Shown here: positions 49,985-58,891 of the stretch, one piece after another
Layout of the letters: each line of letters starts with the position of its first letter
How positions within the stretch are numbered: position 1 is the stretch's first letter
Origin: AC-32 sp963728765
GTDB lineage: Bacteria; Actinomycetota; Thermoleophilia; Gaiellales; Gaiellaceae
Assembly: GCA_963728765.1 (NCBI GenBank)
Contig: CAVSKX010000004.1
Location: 434,001-498,000 of the forward strand
DNA length: 64,000 bases
Direction: 5' to 3'
Made by a program: the position numbers and the translations under genes
Notes under the pieces: model-generated
Seen by the model: only the letters and a program-made list of their open reading frames with translations
What the model was told of the DNA's origin: nothing
Database searches by the model: none

Positions 49985-51792
49985 GCGGCCTTCCTCTTCG
50001 CGGCCTCGGCGTCCACGATCGACACCGCTGCGTTGACCAGCGCGAGGTGGGTCAGGGCCTGGGGGAAGTTCCCGAGGAACTCGCTCGTCCGCGGGTCGAT
50101 CTCCTCGGAGTACAGGCCGACATCGTTGGCGAGGCCGACGAGCTCTTCCATCAGCGCGTTCGCATCATCCAGCCGCCCCGTGCACGCGTAGGCGTCGACA
50201 AGCCAGAACGAGCACGTCAGGAACGCTCCCTCCTCGCCCGCCAACCCGTCCTCGCCGCGGTAGCGGTACACGTACGGCCCCTCTCTGAGCTCCCGTTCAA
50301 TCGCCGCGATCGTGCTCTGGATCCGCTTGCCGCGCGGTTCGTGGTAGCCCAGGAGCGCGAGTGTGAGCAGGCTCGCGTCGAGCTCGCGCAGGTTTGGTGC
50401 GCGGACGTAACTGCGCCGCTGCTCGTCCCAGCCCTCCGTGTCGACGAAGCGCTGGAGCTCGTCAGCCTCGGTTCGCCAACGCTTGTTGCGGTTCGGGATC
50501 ATCCCCTCGTCGGCGAGCGCGCAGGCGCGGTCGAGTGCGACCCAGCAGAGCGCTTTCGACTGCGTGTAGTGCGTGCGCTCGCCGCGAACCTCCCAGATCC
50601 CGTTGTCGGGGTCGCGCCAGTGGCTCGCAACGTAGTCGGCGATGCGCGCCACCTCTTTGCCGGTGTCGCCGTCCAGGTGACCGACTTCCCTGCCGTAGAG
50701 CCAGATCGCTTCGAGGACGGCGCCGTACAGGTCGAGCTGGATTTGCTTGCTCGCGCCGTTTCCGATCCGGACCGGCGCCGAGCCGCGGTAGCCGTCGAGC
50801 TCTCGCAGCTCGCGCTCGCCCGTGTGGTCGGAGCCGTCGATCCGGTAGAGGATCTGAAGGCGCGGTTGCGTCAGGCGCGAGGCGTGCATGAGCCACCAGA
50901 AGAACGCGTGCGCCTCGTCGCGGAAGCCGAGTCGGAGCATGGCGTCGAGCGTCCAGCTGGCGTCGCGCAGCCACGTGAAGCGGTAGTCCCAGTTGCGCTC
51001 GCCTCCGATCCACTCCGGCAGCGACGTGGTCGGCGCCGCGACGATCGCGCCCGACGGCGCGAAGGTCAGCAGCTTGAGCGCAAGGGTGCTACGGACGACC
51101 GCCTCGCGCCAGGAGCCGTTGTACTCGGAACGGTCCGCCCACCGCGGCCAGAAGTTCACCGTACGTTCGAGGCGCCGCTCGGAGTCCTCACGGCCGGGGA
51201 TGACCAACGGTTCCCGGTGGGACGCTGAGAGCGAGAGGATCGCGCTGGATCCTTGCGCGAGCTCGATCTGCCCGGAGATGACGCCATCGTGTGCCTCGCC
51301 CTCGCCCGCGTCGCAGAGCCCGAGCACAAGCGCGTCGGCGCCCGCGTGGGCGAACCACCGGCCGTGCCGGCGCTCGATCCGGGTGTCTGCTCGGCCGTAG
51401 CCGAAGCGCGGCTCGAGCGACCAGCGGAGAGGGACCGTGCCGGACAGCGCCTCCACCTTGCGCACCAGCTCCCGCATCGGCGAGATGCGCTTGATGTCGG
51501 TGAGGGTCATCGCGTCGGTCACGCGAACGCGGCCCTTGCCGGTCGTGAAGGTCGTCTCGAGAACGTTCGAGTTGGGCTGGTAGCGGCGCTCAGCCTCGAA
51601 CGGAATCGCCGGCTCGAGCCTGAACGACCCGCCGCGCTTCGCGTCGAGGATGCGCGCGAAGACGGACGGCGAGTCGACGTTCGGCAGGCAGAGCCAATCG
51701 ATGGAACCGTCGCGGGCGATGAGCGCGCCGGTGCGCCCGTCGCCCACGAGCGCGTATTCGCGGATCGGGGCGTAGCCGTCGACGCGTTCCAT
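49981..51792 (-). CDS. GH15-family glucoamylase/trehalase-like glycoside hydrolase
   Basis: The 603-residue protein has the N-terminal beta-sandwich (YALVGDGRTGALIARDGSID, LPNVDSPSVFA) and the (alpha/alpha)6 barrel with GGERNWDYRFTWLRDASWTL. Actinobacterial members often act on trehalose or short alpha-glucans in the cytosol. No signal peptide. ATG 51792 gives the conserved N-terminus. Confidence 0.9.
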   Translation of the reverse strand: MERVDGYAPIREYALVGDGRTGALIARDGSIDWLCLPNVDSPSVFARILDAKRGGSFRLEPAIPFEAERRYQPNSNVLETTFTTGKGRVRVTDAMTLTDIKRISPMRELVRKVEALSGTVPLRWSLEPRFGYGRADTRIERRHGRWFAHAGADALVLGLCDAGEGEAHDGVISGQIELAQGSSAILSLSASHREPLVIPGREDSERRLERTVNFWPRWADRSEYNGSWREAVVRSTLALKLLTFAPSGAIVAAPTTSLPEWIGGERNWDYRFTWLRDASWTLDAMLRLGFRDEAHAFFWWLMHASRLTQPRLQILYRIDGSDHTGERELRELDGYRGSAPVRIGNGASKQIQLDLYGAVLEAIWLYGREVGHLDGDTGKEVARIADYVASHWRDPDNGIWEVRGERTHYTQSKALCWVALDRACALADEGMIPNRNKRWRTEADELQRFVDTEGWDEQRRSYVRAPNLRELDASLLTLALLGYHEPRGKRIQSTIAAIERELREGPYVYRYRGEDGLAGEEGAFLTCSFWLVDAYACTGRLDDANALMEELVGLANDVGLYSEEIDPRTSEFLGNFPQALTHLALVNAAVSIVDAEAAKRKAA

Positions 51793-51930
51793 AGGGAGCG
51801 GATTCTGCCCACGGGCACGGTTGCGGGAAACGAGAGCTGAGGACGAATCGACCCGGATCCGGCACGAACGAGGCACACACGCGTGCGTCGAAGACGGGTA
51901 CCGTCGACCGCGGAGGGAGGCGGGCTAGAG

Positions 51931-51949
51931 CCCCACCCTCGGGTGGGGG
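51931..51949. terminator. Hairpin between dnaE2 and GH15 genes
   Basis: CCCCACCC and GGGTGGGG form a stem with a short loop; it lies 28 bp beyond the dnaE2 stop on the minus strand. Confidence 0.55.
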
Positions 51950-51977
51950 TACGGGTCTTCGCGGCCGGACGAGCTGG

Positions 51978-54900
51978 TCAGCGGTGGCCGAAATGATGCG
52001 CGGCCGGGAGCGAGCCGAACACGTCCGCTTCGTCGGCGCAGCGCCGCGCCAGCGGGCCGAGCGACTCCAGCTCCCGCACCAGCACGTTCTGGTTGCGGCC
52101 GACGCGCTCGAAGCGGCCGCGCGCCAGCAGCAGCGGCTCGGCTCGCACCAGCGGGCGAAACCGGTCGTACACGGCCGGCGGCACGACCAGGTTCATCTGG
52201 CCGAACTCGTCCTCGAGCAGCATGAACACCACCCCGTTCGCCGTCGCCGGCCGCTGCCGCGCCACCGCCATCCCGGCCACCGCGACGAACCGGCCGGCCG
52301 GCGCCTCCCCGAGCTCGCGGCTCGACAACGTCCGCTCCGGCAGGTGCGGCCGCAGAAGCGCCAGCGGGTGCACCCCGACCGAGATGCTTGTCGTGCGGTA
52401 GTCGGCGAGCATCCGCTCCCACGGCGTCTGCTCCCGCAGGACGGGCGTCTCCGCCGTCGGGTCGAGCGGCAGCGCGAGCTGGCTCTCCTCGCCCCCGCTT
52501 CCCGGCACGGTCTGCGCACGCGGCGCGAAGCCGAGCTCCCACAGCAGCGCGCGTCGGCGTCCGCCGCGGCCGAGCCCGTCGCAAGCCCCTGACGCGACGA
52601 GCGCCTCCAGCCGCGCGCGGTCGAGCCCGGTTCGCTGCGCCAGCTCTCGCACCCCGCGGAACGGCCCGCCCCGCTCCCGCTCCGCCGCGACCGCCTTCGC
52701 CTCCTCCTCCCCCAGCGAGCGGACGTACGACAGCCCGACGCGCACGGCTTCGTCCTCCAGCGCGCACTCCGCCGCGCTGCGGTTCACCTCCGGGGGCCGC
52801 ACCTCAACCCCGCGCCGTTGCGCGTCGCGCACCAGTGAGGACGGCGGGTAGAAGCCCATTGGCTGCGCGTTCAGCAGCGCGCACAGGAACTCGGCCGGAT
52901 AGTGGTGCCGCAGCCACGCGGACTGGTAGGCGAGCAGCCCGAACGCCGCCGCATGTGACTTCGGGAAGCCGAAGCCCGAGAAGCCGACGAGCTTGTCGAA
53001 GACGGCGTCCGCGGCCTCCGCCGCCACCCCCATTGTGACCGCGCCCTCGACGAACCGCCCGCGGAACGCCTCGATCGCCTCCAGCGAGCGCTTGCGGCTC
53101 ATCGCCCGGCGCAGACCCTCCGCCTCGCCGATCGAGAAGCCGGCGAGCGCCGTCGCGACCTCGAGCACCTGGTCCTGGAAGACGATCACTCCCAGCGTCT
53201 CGCGCAGAGCCTCCTCCAACAGCGGATGGTCGACGGGCGGCACGAAGTCCGGGTCCTCGCGCAGCTGTTGCCGGTTCGCGATGTACGGGTGGACTGCGCC
53301 GCCCTGGATCGGCCCCGGCCGCACGAGCGCGACCTGGATCGTCAGATCGTCGAGGTTCTCCGGCCGCGTCTGGAGCAGCGACTGCATCTGGGCCCGGCTC
53401 TCGATCTGGAAGACACCGATCGTGTCCGCCGCCTGGATCTCGCGGTACACATCGGGGTCTTCGAGCGGGACGCGCGAGAGGTCCACCGTCTCTCCGTGAA
53501 CCCGCGCCACCTGCTCGACGCAGTCCTCCACCGCCGAGAGCATCCCGAGCCCGAGCAGGTCGATCTTCAGGAACCCCGCGTCGGAGCACGAGTCCTTGTC
53601 CCACTGACAGAGCTGCCGCCCGGCCATCGCCGCCGGCTGCACCGGCACGAGCTCGACGAGCGGCCGCGTCGAGATCACCATCCCGCCCGGGTGCTGCGAG
53701 ACGTGCCGCGGCAGGCCGCCGATCTCGCCGCAGAGCTCGACGAAGGCGCGCCAGCGCGGTGATGCCAGCTTCGTCTCCGCATCCGGGAGCTTCGCGATCT
53801 CCTCCCCGACGCGGTAGGGGTTGCCATCCGTGAGGCGCGCGAGACGCTCGAGCTCGCCGAACGGCAGGCCGAGCGCCTTCCCGAGGTCGCGGATCGCGCC
53901 GCGCGCGTGGTAGGTCGAGAAGCTCGCGACGAGCGCCGAGTGCTCGTGGCCGTAGCGCTCGCAGACGGCGACGATCAGCTTCTCGCGGATGTCGCGCGGG
54001 AAGTCGAGATCGATGTCGGGCACGGAGGCCATCTCGCGGTTCAGGAAGCGGCCGAGCGAGAGCCCTGCGTGCACCGGGTCGACGTGCGAGAGGCCGGTCA
54101 GGTAGCAGACGATCGAGCCGACCGAGCTGCCGCGCCCGCGGCCCGGCGGCAGGACGTTGCGCGCGACCGAGCCGCCGCGCACCTCGACCGCGCACTCGCG
54201 CGCCAGCTCGAGCACCTCCCAGTGCAGCAGGAAGAACCCGGCCAGGCCGAGCTCGTCGATCAGCTTCAGCTCCTCGTCAAGACGTTCACGTGCCAGGGTC
54301 CGGTGTCGTGAACGTGATCCTGGAACGCGTAGCGTGCCGTAGCGCTCCGCGAACGCACGGTCGCAGACGCGGGCGAGCTGCACAATCGCCGGCTCGCCGG
54401 TGTCCGAGAAGTCCGGGTAGCGATAGCCGAGGCCCTCGGTCAGGTCGAACTCGAGCCGCTGCGCAAGCTCGCCGGTCCGCCGCACCGCGTCGCAGTCGAG
54501 CGGGAAGCGCTCCTCGAGCTCGGCCGGGGAGGCGAGGACGCACTCGCGGTTCCCGCGCCGCTCTGCCTCGCAGCCGTCGAGCGATGTGCGGCAGCGGATC
54601 GCCACCAGCGCGTCCTGGAGCGCGGCCCGCCGCTGATGGTGCGCGTGGACGTCGCCGGTCGCGACCGTCTCGACCCCCAGCGTCTCGGCGAGGTCGCGCA
54701 GCGCGGCAAGCCGCCGTGAATCGCCGCGCTCGTACGGCCGCTGCAGCTCGACGAAGAAGCGCTCGCGCCCGAACGCGTCAGCGAGCGCAGCGGCGCCGTT
54801 CGGGCTCCGCAGGCCGAGCCCGTGCCGCGCACAGCCGGAGAGGCAGACGATCCCGTCGTTCAGGTCTGCCAGCAGCGCAGCGTCCAGGGACGGCGGGAGC

Positions 54901-55217
54901 GGGTCCGCGCCCTCCTTCGGCCGCGTCCCCGCGTGCGCGGCCGTCAGCAGCCGGCAGAGGTTCGCGTAGCCCCGAGCGCTCTCGACGAGCAGCGTCACGT
55001 GCGACCCGTCCGTGAGCGTCACCTCGGCGCCGGTGATCGGCCGCACGCCGAAGGCCTTCGCCGCATGCGCGAACTCGAGCGAGCCGTAGACGCCGTCGTG
55101 ATCAGTGAGCGCGAGCGCCTCGTAGCCGAGCTCCGCCGCACTCGCTGCGAGCTCCTCCGGCAGCGACGCGCCGTCGAGGAACGAATAGGCTGAGTGCGCG
55201 TGCAGCTCGACGACCAC
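51978..55217 (-). CDS. dnaE2: Error-prone DNA polymerase III alpha subunit DnaE2 (ImuC)
   Basis: The 1079-residue polymerase has an N-terminal PHP domain (ELHAHSAYSFLDGAS, ALTDHDGVYG), the C-family catalytic Asp in PDIDLDFPRD, a helix-hairpin-helix region (GLSYVRSLGEEEA) and an OB domain. Length and gene context match DnaE2 rather than replicative DnaE1. It does lesion bypass with ImuB. A palindromic segment at about 54281-54337 encodes an in-frame insertion (LRVPGSRSRHR). It overlaps the cupin start by 24 bp head to head. Confidence 0.92.
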   Translation of the reverse strand: MVVELHAHSAYSFLDGASLPEELAASAAELGYEALALTDHDGVYGSLEFAHAAKAFGVRPITGAEVTLTDGSHVTLLVESARGYANLCRLLTAAHAGTRPKEGADPLPPSLDAALLADLNDGIVCLSGCARHGLGLRSPNGAAALADAFGRERFFVELQRPYERGDSRRLAALRDLAETLGVETVATGDVHAHHQRRAALQDALVAIRCRTSLDGCEAERRGNRECVLASPAELEERFPLDCDAVRRTGELAQRLEFDLTEGLGYRYPDFSDTGEPAIVQLARVCDRAFAERYGTLRVPGSRSRHRTLARERLDEELKLIDELGLAGFFLLHWEVLELARECAVEVRGGSVARNVLPPGRGRGSSVGSIVCYLTGLSHVDPVHAGLSLGRFLNREMASVPDIDLDFPRDIREKLIVAVCERYGHEHSALVASFSTYHARGAIRDLGKALGLPFGELERLARLTDGNPYRVGEEIAKLPDAETKLASPRWRAFVELCGEIGGLPRHVSQHPGGMVISTRPLVELVPVQPAAMAGRQLCQWDKDSCSDAGFLKIDLLGLGMLSAVEDCVEQVARVHGETVDLSRVPLEDPDVYREIQAADTIGVFQIESRAQMQSLLQTRPENLDDLTIQVALVRPGPIQGGAVHPYIANRQQLREDPDFVPPVDHPLLEEALRETLGVIVFQDQVLEVATALAGFSIGEAEGLRRAMSRKRSLEAIEAFRGRFVEGAVTMGVAAEAADAVFDKLVGFSGFGFPKSHAAAFGLLAYQSAWLRHHYPAEFLCALLNAQPMGFYPPSSLVRDAQRRGVEVRPPEVNRSAAECALEDEAVRVGLSYVRSLGEEEAKAVAAERERGGPFRGVRELAQRTGLDRARLEALVASGACDGLGRGGRRRALLWELGFAPRAQTVPGSGGEESQLALPLDPTAETPVLREQTPWERMLADYRTTSISVGVHPLALLRPHLPERTLSSRELGEAPAGRFVAVAGMAVARQRPATANGVVFMLLEDEFGQMNLVVPPAVYDRFRPLVRAEPLLLARGRFERVGRNQNVLVRELESLGPLARRCADEADVFGSLPAAHHFGHR

Positions 55218-55976
55218 CGGCCGCTGCTCCTAGCCCCCGGCGAGGGCGAGATCGTCACCGATCGCCCGGAGCGAACGCTGCGCATCCTGGCCGACCTCGA
55301 GGAGCTGATCGTCACGTGGTTCCGCTACGAGCCCGGCCAGAAAGGGCCCGACCCGCACATCCACGAGCACCACACCGACGCGTTCTACGTCCTGCAGGGC
55401 GAGGTCGAGTTCTCGCTCGGCCCGGAGCTGACCACGCTCACCGGGTCGCCGGGGATGTTCGCCGCGGCGCCGCCGAACGTGGTGCACACATTTCGGAACG
55501 CGAGCGATGCGACCGCGATCTTCCTCAACCTTCACGTCCCGTCGCTTGGCTTCGGCGACTACATGCGCGGCCGCAATCCAGCTTTCGACCAGCACGACCC
55601 GCCCCCCGACGGCGGACGGCCGCTCGCCGACGCGGTGTTCACCCACCCGGGCAAAGCGGAGACGCTCGAGCACGAGGACAGCACGCACAGGATCCTCTGC
55701 GACTTGCCGCAGCTGACCGCGATCGACATGACCTTCCAGCCCGAGTTCGAGGGCGTCGACCCGCATACCCATGCCGACCACGTCGACGCCTTCTACGTGC
55801 TCGAGGGGTTGGTCGAGTTCCGCGTCGGGGACGAGCCGCGGGTCGCGGGGCCCGAGACCTTCGTCGCGGCGCCACCGGAAACGGTCCACGGGTTCGGCGT
55901 CGCCGGGCCGGAGCCGATCCGCCTCCTCAACTTGCACGCGCCGCCCGCCGGGTTCATCGACCGCCTCCGCGCCTAG
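55194..55976 (+). CDS. Two-domain cupin protein
   Basis: The 260-residue protein holds two cupin barrels, each with the metal motif: first PDPHIHEHHTDAFYVLQGEV ... PPNVVHTFRN, second VDPHTHADHVDAFYVLEGLV ... PPETVHGF. Bicupins include dioxygenases and isomerases; the substrate is unknown. The GTG start overlaps dnaE2 divergently, so the true start may be slightly downstream. It interrupts the imuB-dnaE2 pairing. Confidence 0.82.
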   Translation: MRVQLDDHRPLLLAPGEGEIVTDRPERTLRILADLEELIVTWFRYEPGQKGPDPHIHEHHTDAFYVLQGEVEFSLGPELTTLTGSPGMFAAAPPNVVHTFRNASDATAIFLNLHVPSLGFGDYMRGRNPAFDQHDPPPDGGRPLADAVFTHPGKAETLEHEDSTHRILCDLPQLTAIDMTFQPEFEGVDPHTHADHVDAFYVLEGLVEFRVGDEPRVAGPETFVAAPPETVHGFGVAGPEPIRLLNLHAPPAGFIDRLRA

Positions 55977-56191
55977 ACACCTCGCTGGCTGAACCAGCGT
56001 CCGACCTCTTCGTCGAGGTACACCACCGCGTGCTCGCCTCCGGCGAGGACGACGTCGAAGTAGCGGCGGCTGACCGGCTCCTCCGTCCACCAGCGGTCAA
56101 CGACACGCCATTCCTCACGCACCAGCGCGACCTCCGCCCGGTTCACGCGCCGCGGTGACCCGTCCACGTGCGCCTCCACGCGCACGCCCAC
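55973..56191 (-). CDS. DUF6504 family protein
   Basis: The 72-residue protein (VRREEW-type core: LVREEWRVVDRWWTEEPVSR, YFDVVL) matches the small protein often encoded after imuB in Actinobacteria. GTG 56191 lies 8 bp after the imuB stop, so they are cotranscribed. Role in mutagenesis is presumed from context. Confidence 0.75.
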   Translation of the reverse strand: MGVRVEAHVDGSPRRVNRAEVALVREEWRVVDRWWTEEPVSRRYFDVVLAGGEHAVVYLDEEVGRWFSQRGV

Positions 56192-56199
56192 AGGCTCGT

Positions 56200-57384
56200 T
56201 TATTCGTCTCGAGGAACCAGCAGCGCGCGCTGCTCGGGCAGGCGTGACCACGGCGCGACCTCGACGACGGTGCAGACCGATCCCGACCCAGTCCCGGCGC
56301 GGACCTGGCGCAGGCCCTCGGAGAGGTGCGCCCGCAGCTCGTCACCCTCGGGCCGGACGAGCTCGAGCTGGTTGCCGACCGACTCCGCGAGCACGAGCGC
56401 CTCGAGCCGCAGCATCACGATCGGCGCCGGCAGGTCGTTGAGCTTCGGCGCGAGCGCGGTGCGCAGGCGGGCGGGATCGGCGGTGGCGTCGCGAAGCGTC
56501 ACCGTCCGCCGCCACGACCCGCCGCCGACCAGGCGCCCTGCAAGCGCGACCTTGCGCAGGGCCCGCCCACCACGCTCCGGCCGGGCCAGCAGCCGGTCGA
56601 GCAGGACGCCGAGCGAGCGGCGCAGCGTCAGCTCGTTTCCGACCGCCTCCGGGAACTCGAGCGTCTCGAAGAGCTCGGCCGCAGGCCTGCGCCCGCGGAC
56701 ACGCCGCTTCGAGCCGCCCCTCGCCAGGCTCCAGGCGTGCCGTCCATCCGGCCCCAGACGTTCGGCGACGGCGCCGCCCGGCAGCCCGGCAAGCTCTCCG
56801 AGCCTCTTGACCCCGAGCTCCTCCAGCTCCTCGCGCCTGCGCGCATCCATCGGCAACAGGCTCACCGGCAGCGGCGCGAGGAACTCCCGCGTCCGCTCGT
56901 CCGAGACGACGAGCGCCTGGCCCGAGCGGGCGACGTTCGCCGCGGCCAGCGCCGCGAAGCGTCGCGACGCTGCGCCGACGCGCGCGTCCCAGCCCGCGCC
57001 GGCCGCCTTCAGCGCGCGCTTCAGCGCCGGCTCGAGCCCGCCGTAAAGCCGCTCCACCCCGCGCGTCTCGAAGTACGCGCAGCCGGGCCCGGCCGAGTCG
57101 ACCGCGAAGCCCGCGTCCTCGAGCCGCCGCACGATCTTCTCCCAGGCCTGCTCGGCCGCGGCGGGATCGGGGTCGACGAGCTGGAGCGACGGGCACATCG
57201 CGAGCGCCTCCCCCAGCCGCATCCCCGGCTGGACTCCCGCCGCCTCCGCGGCCCCGGTCACCGAGCCCACAAGTGCCTCGGCTCCCGGCTCCGGGGCGAG
57301 CGCCGCCGGCTCGAGCTGCAGCCGCGGCCGCTCCCGCAGCGCGGCGCGAAGCTCGAACCCGGGGATGACGAGGCAGGCGATCAT
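56200..57384 (-). CDS. imuB: ImuB-type inactive Y-family polymerase
   Basis: The 394-residue protein has the Y-family fold but lacks the catalytic carboxylates: the N-terminal motif reads ACLVIPGFEL (no Asp) and the S-x-D-E motif reads CAYFETRG. This is the hallmark of ImuB, an adaptor that brings DnaE2 to the beta clamp; a C-terminal tail with QLELVRPEGD fits clamp-binding-region position. Two LexA-type boxes lie just upstream of the ATG at 57384. Confidence 0.85.
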   Translation of the reverse strand: MIACLVIPGFELRAALRERPRLQLEPAALAPEPGAEALVGSVTGAAEAAGVQPGMRLGEALAMCPSLQLVDPDPAAAEQAWEKIVRRLEDAGFAVDSAGPGCAYFETRGVERLYGGLEPALKRALKAAGAGWDARVGAASRRFAALAAANVARSGQALVVSDERTREFLAPLPVSLLPMDARRREELEELGVKRLGELAGLPGGAVAERLGPDGRHAWSLARGGSKRRVRGRRPAAELFETLEFPEAVGNELTLRRSLGVLLDRLLARPERGGRALRKVALAGRLVGGGSWRRTVTLRDATADPARLRTALAPKLNDLPAPIVMLRLEALVLAESVGNQLELVRPEGDELRAHLSEGLRQVRAGTGSGSVCTVVEVAPWSRLPEQRALLVPRDE

Positions 57385-57386
57385 GG

Positions 57387-57415
57387 GAACGTATGTTCTA
57401 CACGAACACACGTTC
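57387..57415 (-). promoter_or_regulatory. Two tandem LexA (SOS) boxes upstream of imuB
   Basis: GAACGTATGTTC (57387-57398) and GAACACACGTTC (57404-57415) both fit GAAC-N4-GTTC, the core of the Gram-positive/actinobacterial LexA site, 17 bp apart. The first is 3 bp from the imuB start codon. Confidence 0.8.
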
Positions 57416-57515
57416 CCCTGTCAAGGGCGAAGTCCAGCCGCGATTCCTCTCGTGGAAGTGGCTGCGCAGGTGAATCCCCGACTCCGACAGCACCATACGC
57501 CGACGGCGATGCTGC

Positions 57516-57547
57516 TTGACATCCGTACCTCGGTACGGGCTTAAAGT
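57516..57547 (+). promoter_or_regulatory. MerR-type promoter/operator
   Basis: TTGACA (57516-57521) and TAAAGT (57542-57547) are separated by a long 20-bp spacer filled by the perfect palindrome CCGTACC-TC-GGTACGG (57523-57538). Overlong spacer plus dyad is the hallmark of MerR-controlled promoters. The half-sites CCGTAC/GTACGG are those I recall for mercury-resistance operators. Confidence 0.82.
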
Positions 57548-57556
57548 CGCATAGAC

Positions 57557-58891
57557 ATGCGAATCGGCGAACTTGCAAGGAGGGCGGGAGTGAACGTCGA
57601 GACCCTTCGCTACTACGAGCGTCGCGGGCTGCTCGAGGAGCCGGCCCGCGGCCCGAACGGGCACCGCGAATACGACGAGGAGACGGTGCGTTTCGTCAAG
57701 GCCGTGAAGGAGGCGCAGAGCCTCGGGTTCACGCTCTCCGAGATCGAGGAGCACACGCGCCTCACCCGCAGCGGCGCCGGCCAGGAGTCGATCCGGATCA
57801 GGCTCGCGCAGAAGATCGACGAAGTCGACGCGAAGCTCGCGAGCCTCCAGCGTGTCCGGGACGAGCTCGCGCGGGTGCTCGGCTGCGCCTGCGACTCGCT
57901 CGACCACTGCACTTGCGGCGCCGCCTACCTCGCGCGCGGCGGGCGAGACCCGAAGCTCGAGCCGCTCCTGCACGTGACGAACGGCGAGAGCACAGGCAAC
58001 ACGCTGCGCCAGACCGCGCTCGGCGGCGCCGTCCTCTCGTGGCAGGACGTGCTGCACGAGGGGCCGGTACCCACCGTGCCCGCCTACGAGCTACGCCGCG
58101 TCCGCGCGCGCTTCCTCAGCGAGTGCGGGTGGGGCTCCGAGGGCTCGCTGCTGGATGCGTTCGAGCGGCGGGACCGGCTCTACCGGCACGCGCTCGAGGC
58201 GCGCACCCAGGTCGTCCTCTGGTTCGAGCACGACCTCTACGACCAGCTGCAGCTCCTGCAGGTGCTCGCCGGCGCGCAGGGGGACGTCGAGCTGATCCAG
58301 GCGCCCGACCACCTCGGCCCTCTCGGAGCCGAGGAGCTCGAGGCGCTCTGGCCCGCCCGCAAGCCGGTCACGACGGAGGTGCTCGCGCTCGCGCGCGAGG
58401 CGTGGGACGCGTTCCGCGCGCCGGAGCCGACGGAGGTCGCCGACCTGCTCACGCGCGACACAACGGTCCTGCCCTCCCTCGGCCCGGCGTTCGTGAGGCT
58501 GCTCGAGGAGCTGCCCGACGCCGACAGCGGCCTCTCCCGCACCGAGCGACAGTTGCTCGAGCCGCTGCTCGACGGGCCGCGCACGCCGCCCGGGCTGTTC
58601 GTCGCAAGCCAGGCGCGCGAAGAGGCGCCGTTCGCCGGCGACACCTGGGTCTGGTTGCGCCTGGCCGAGCTTCAGCCGCTCGTCGAGGAGTTGCCGCCTC
58701 CGCCGCCACTCGGCGACGCCCACGCCTTCCTCGCGACGCCCGTCGCGCTCACCGACCTCGGGCGCGAGGTCCTCGCCGGCGAGACCGACCGCCTGTCCGT
58801 GGCGCCGATCGACCGCTGGCTGGGCGGAACACACCTGAGTGGCGACCCGGACTGGCGCTGGGACAGCGCCGCGGGCGTCCTCCGCGCCTAG
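57557..58891 (+). CDS. MerR-family metal-type regulator fused to a DUF1835-like domain
   Basis: Residues 1-70 are a MerR winged helix (MRIGELARRAGVNVETLRYY), 75-112 the dimer helix. The metal-loop region GCACDSLDHCTCG (about 115-127) keeps two of the three Hg-ligand Cys positions of MerR; the first (in the helix) is absent. From about residue 136 a DUF1835-like domain follows (LLHVTNGESTGNTLRQTA, SWQDVLHEGPVP, LWFEHDLYDQLQLLQVL) to residue 444. The fusion is in one frame. An internal GTG near 57975 could also give the second domain alone. The MerR operator is directly upstream. Confidence 0.82.
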   Translation: MRIGELARRAGVNVETLRYYERRGLLEEPARGPNGHREYDEETVRFVKAVKEAQSLGFTLSEIEEHTRLTRSGAGQESIRIRLAQKIDEVDAKLASLQRVRDELARVLGCACDSLDHCTCGAAYLARGGRDPKLEPLLHVTNGESTGNTLRQTALGGAVLSWQDVLHEGPVPTVPAYELRRVRARFLSECGWGSEGSLLDAFERRDRLYRHALEARTQVVLWFEHDLYDQLQLLQVLAGAQGDVELIQAPDHLGPLGAEELEALWPARKPVTTEVLALAREAWDAFRAPEPTEVADLLTRDTTVLPSLGPAFVRLLEELPDADSGLSRTERQLLEPLLDGPRTPPGLFVASQAREEAPFAGDTWVWLRLAELQPLVEELPPPPPLGDAHAFLATPVALTDLGREVLAGETDRLSVAPIDRWLGGTHLSGDPDWRWDSAAGVLRA

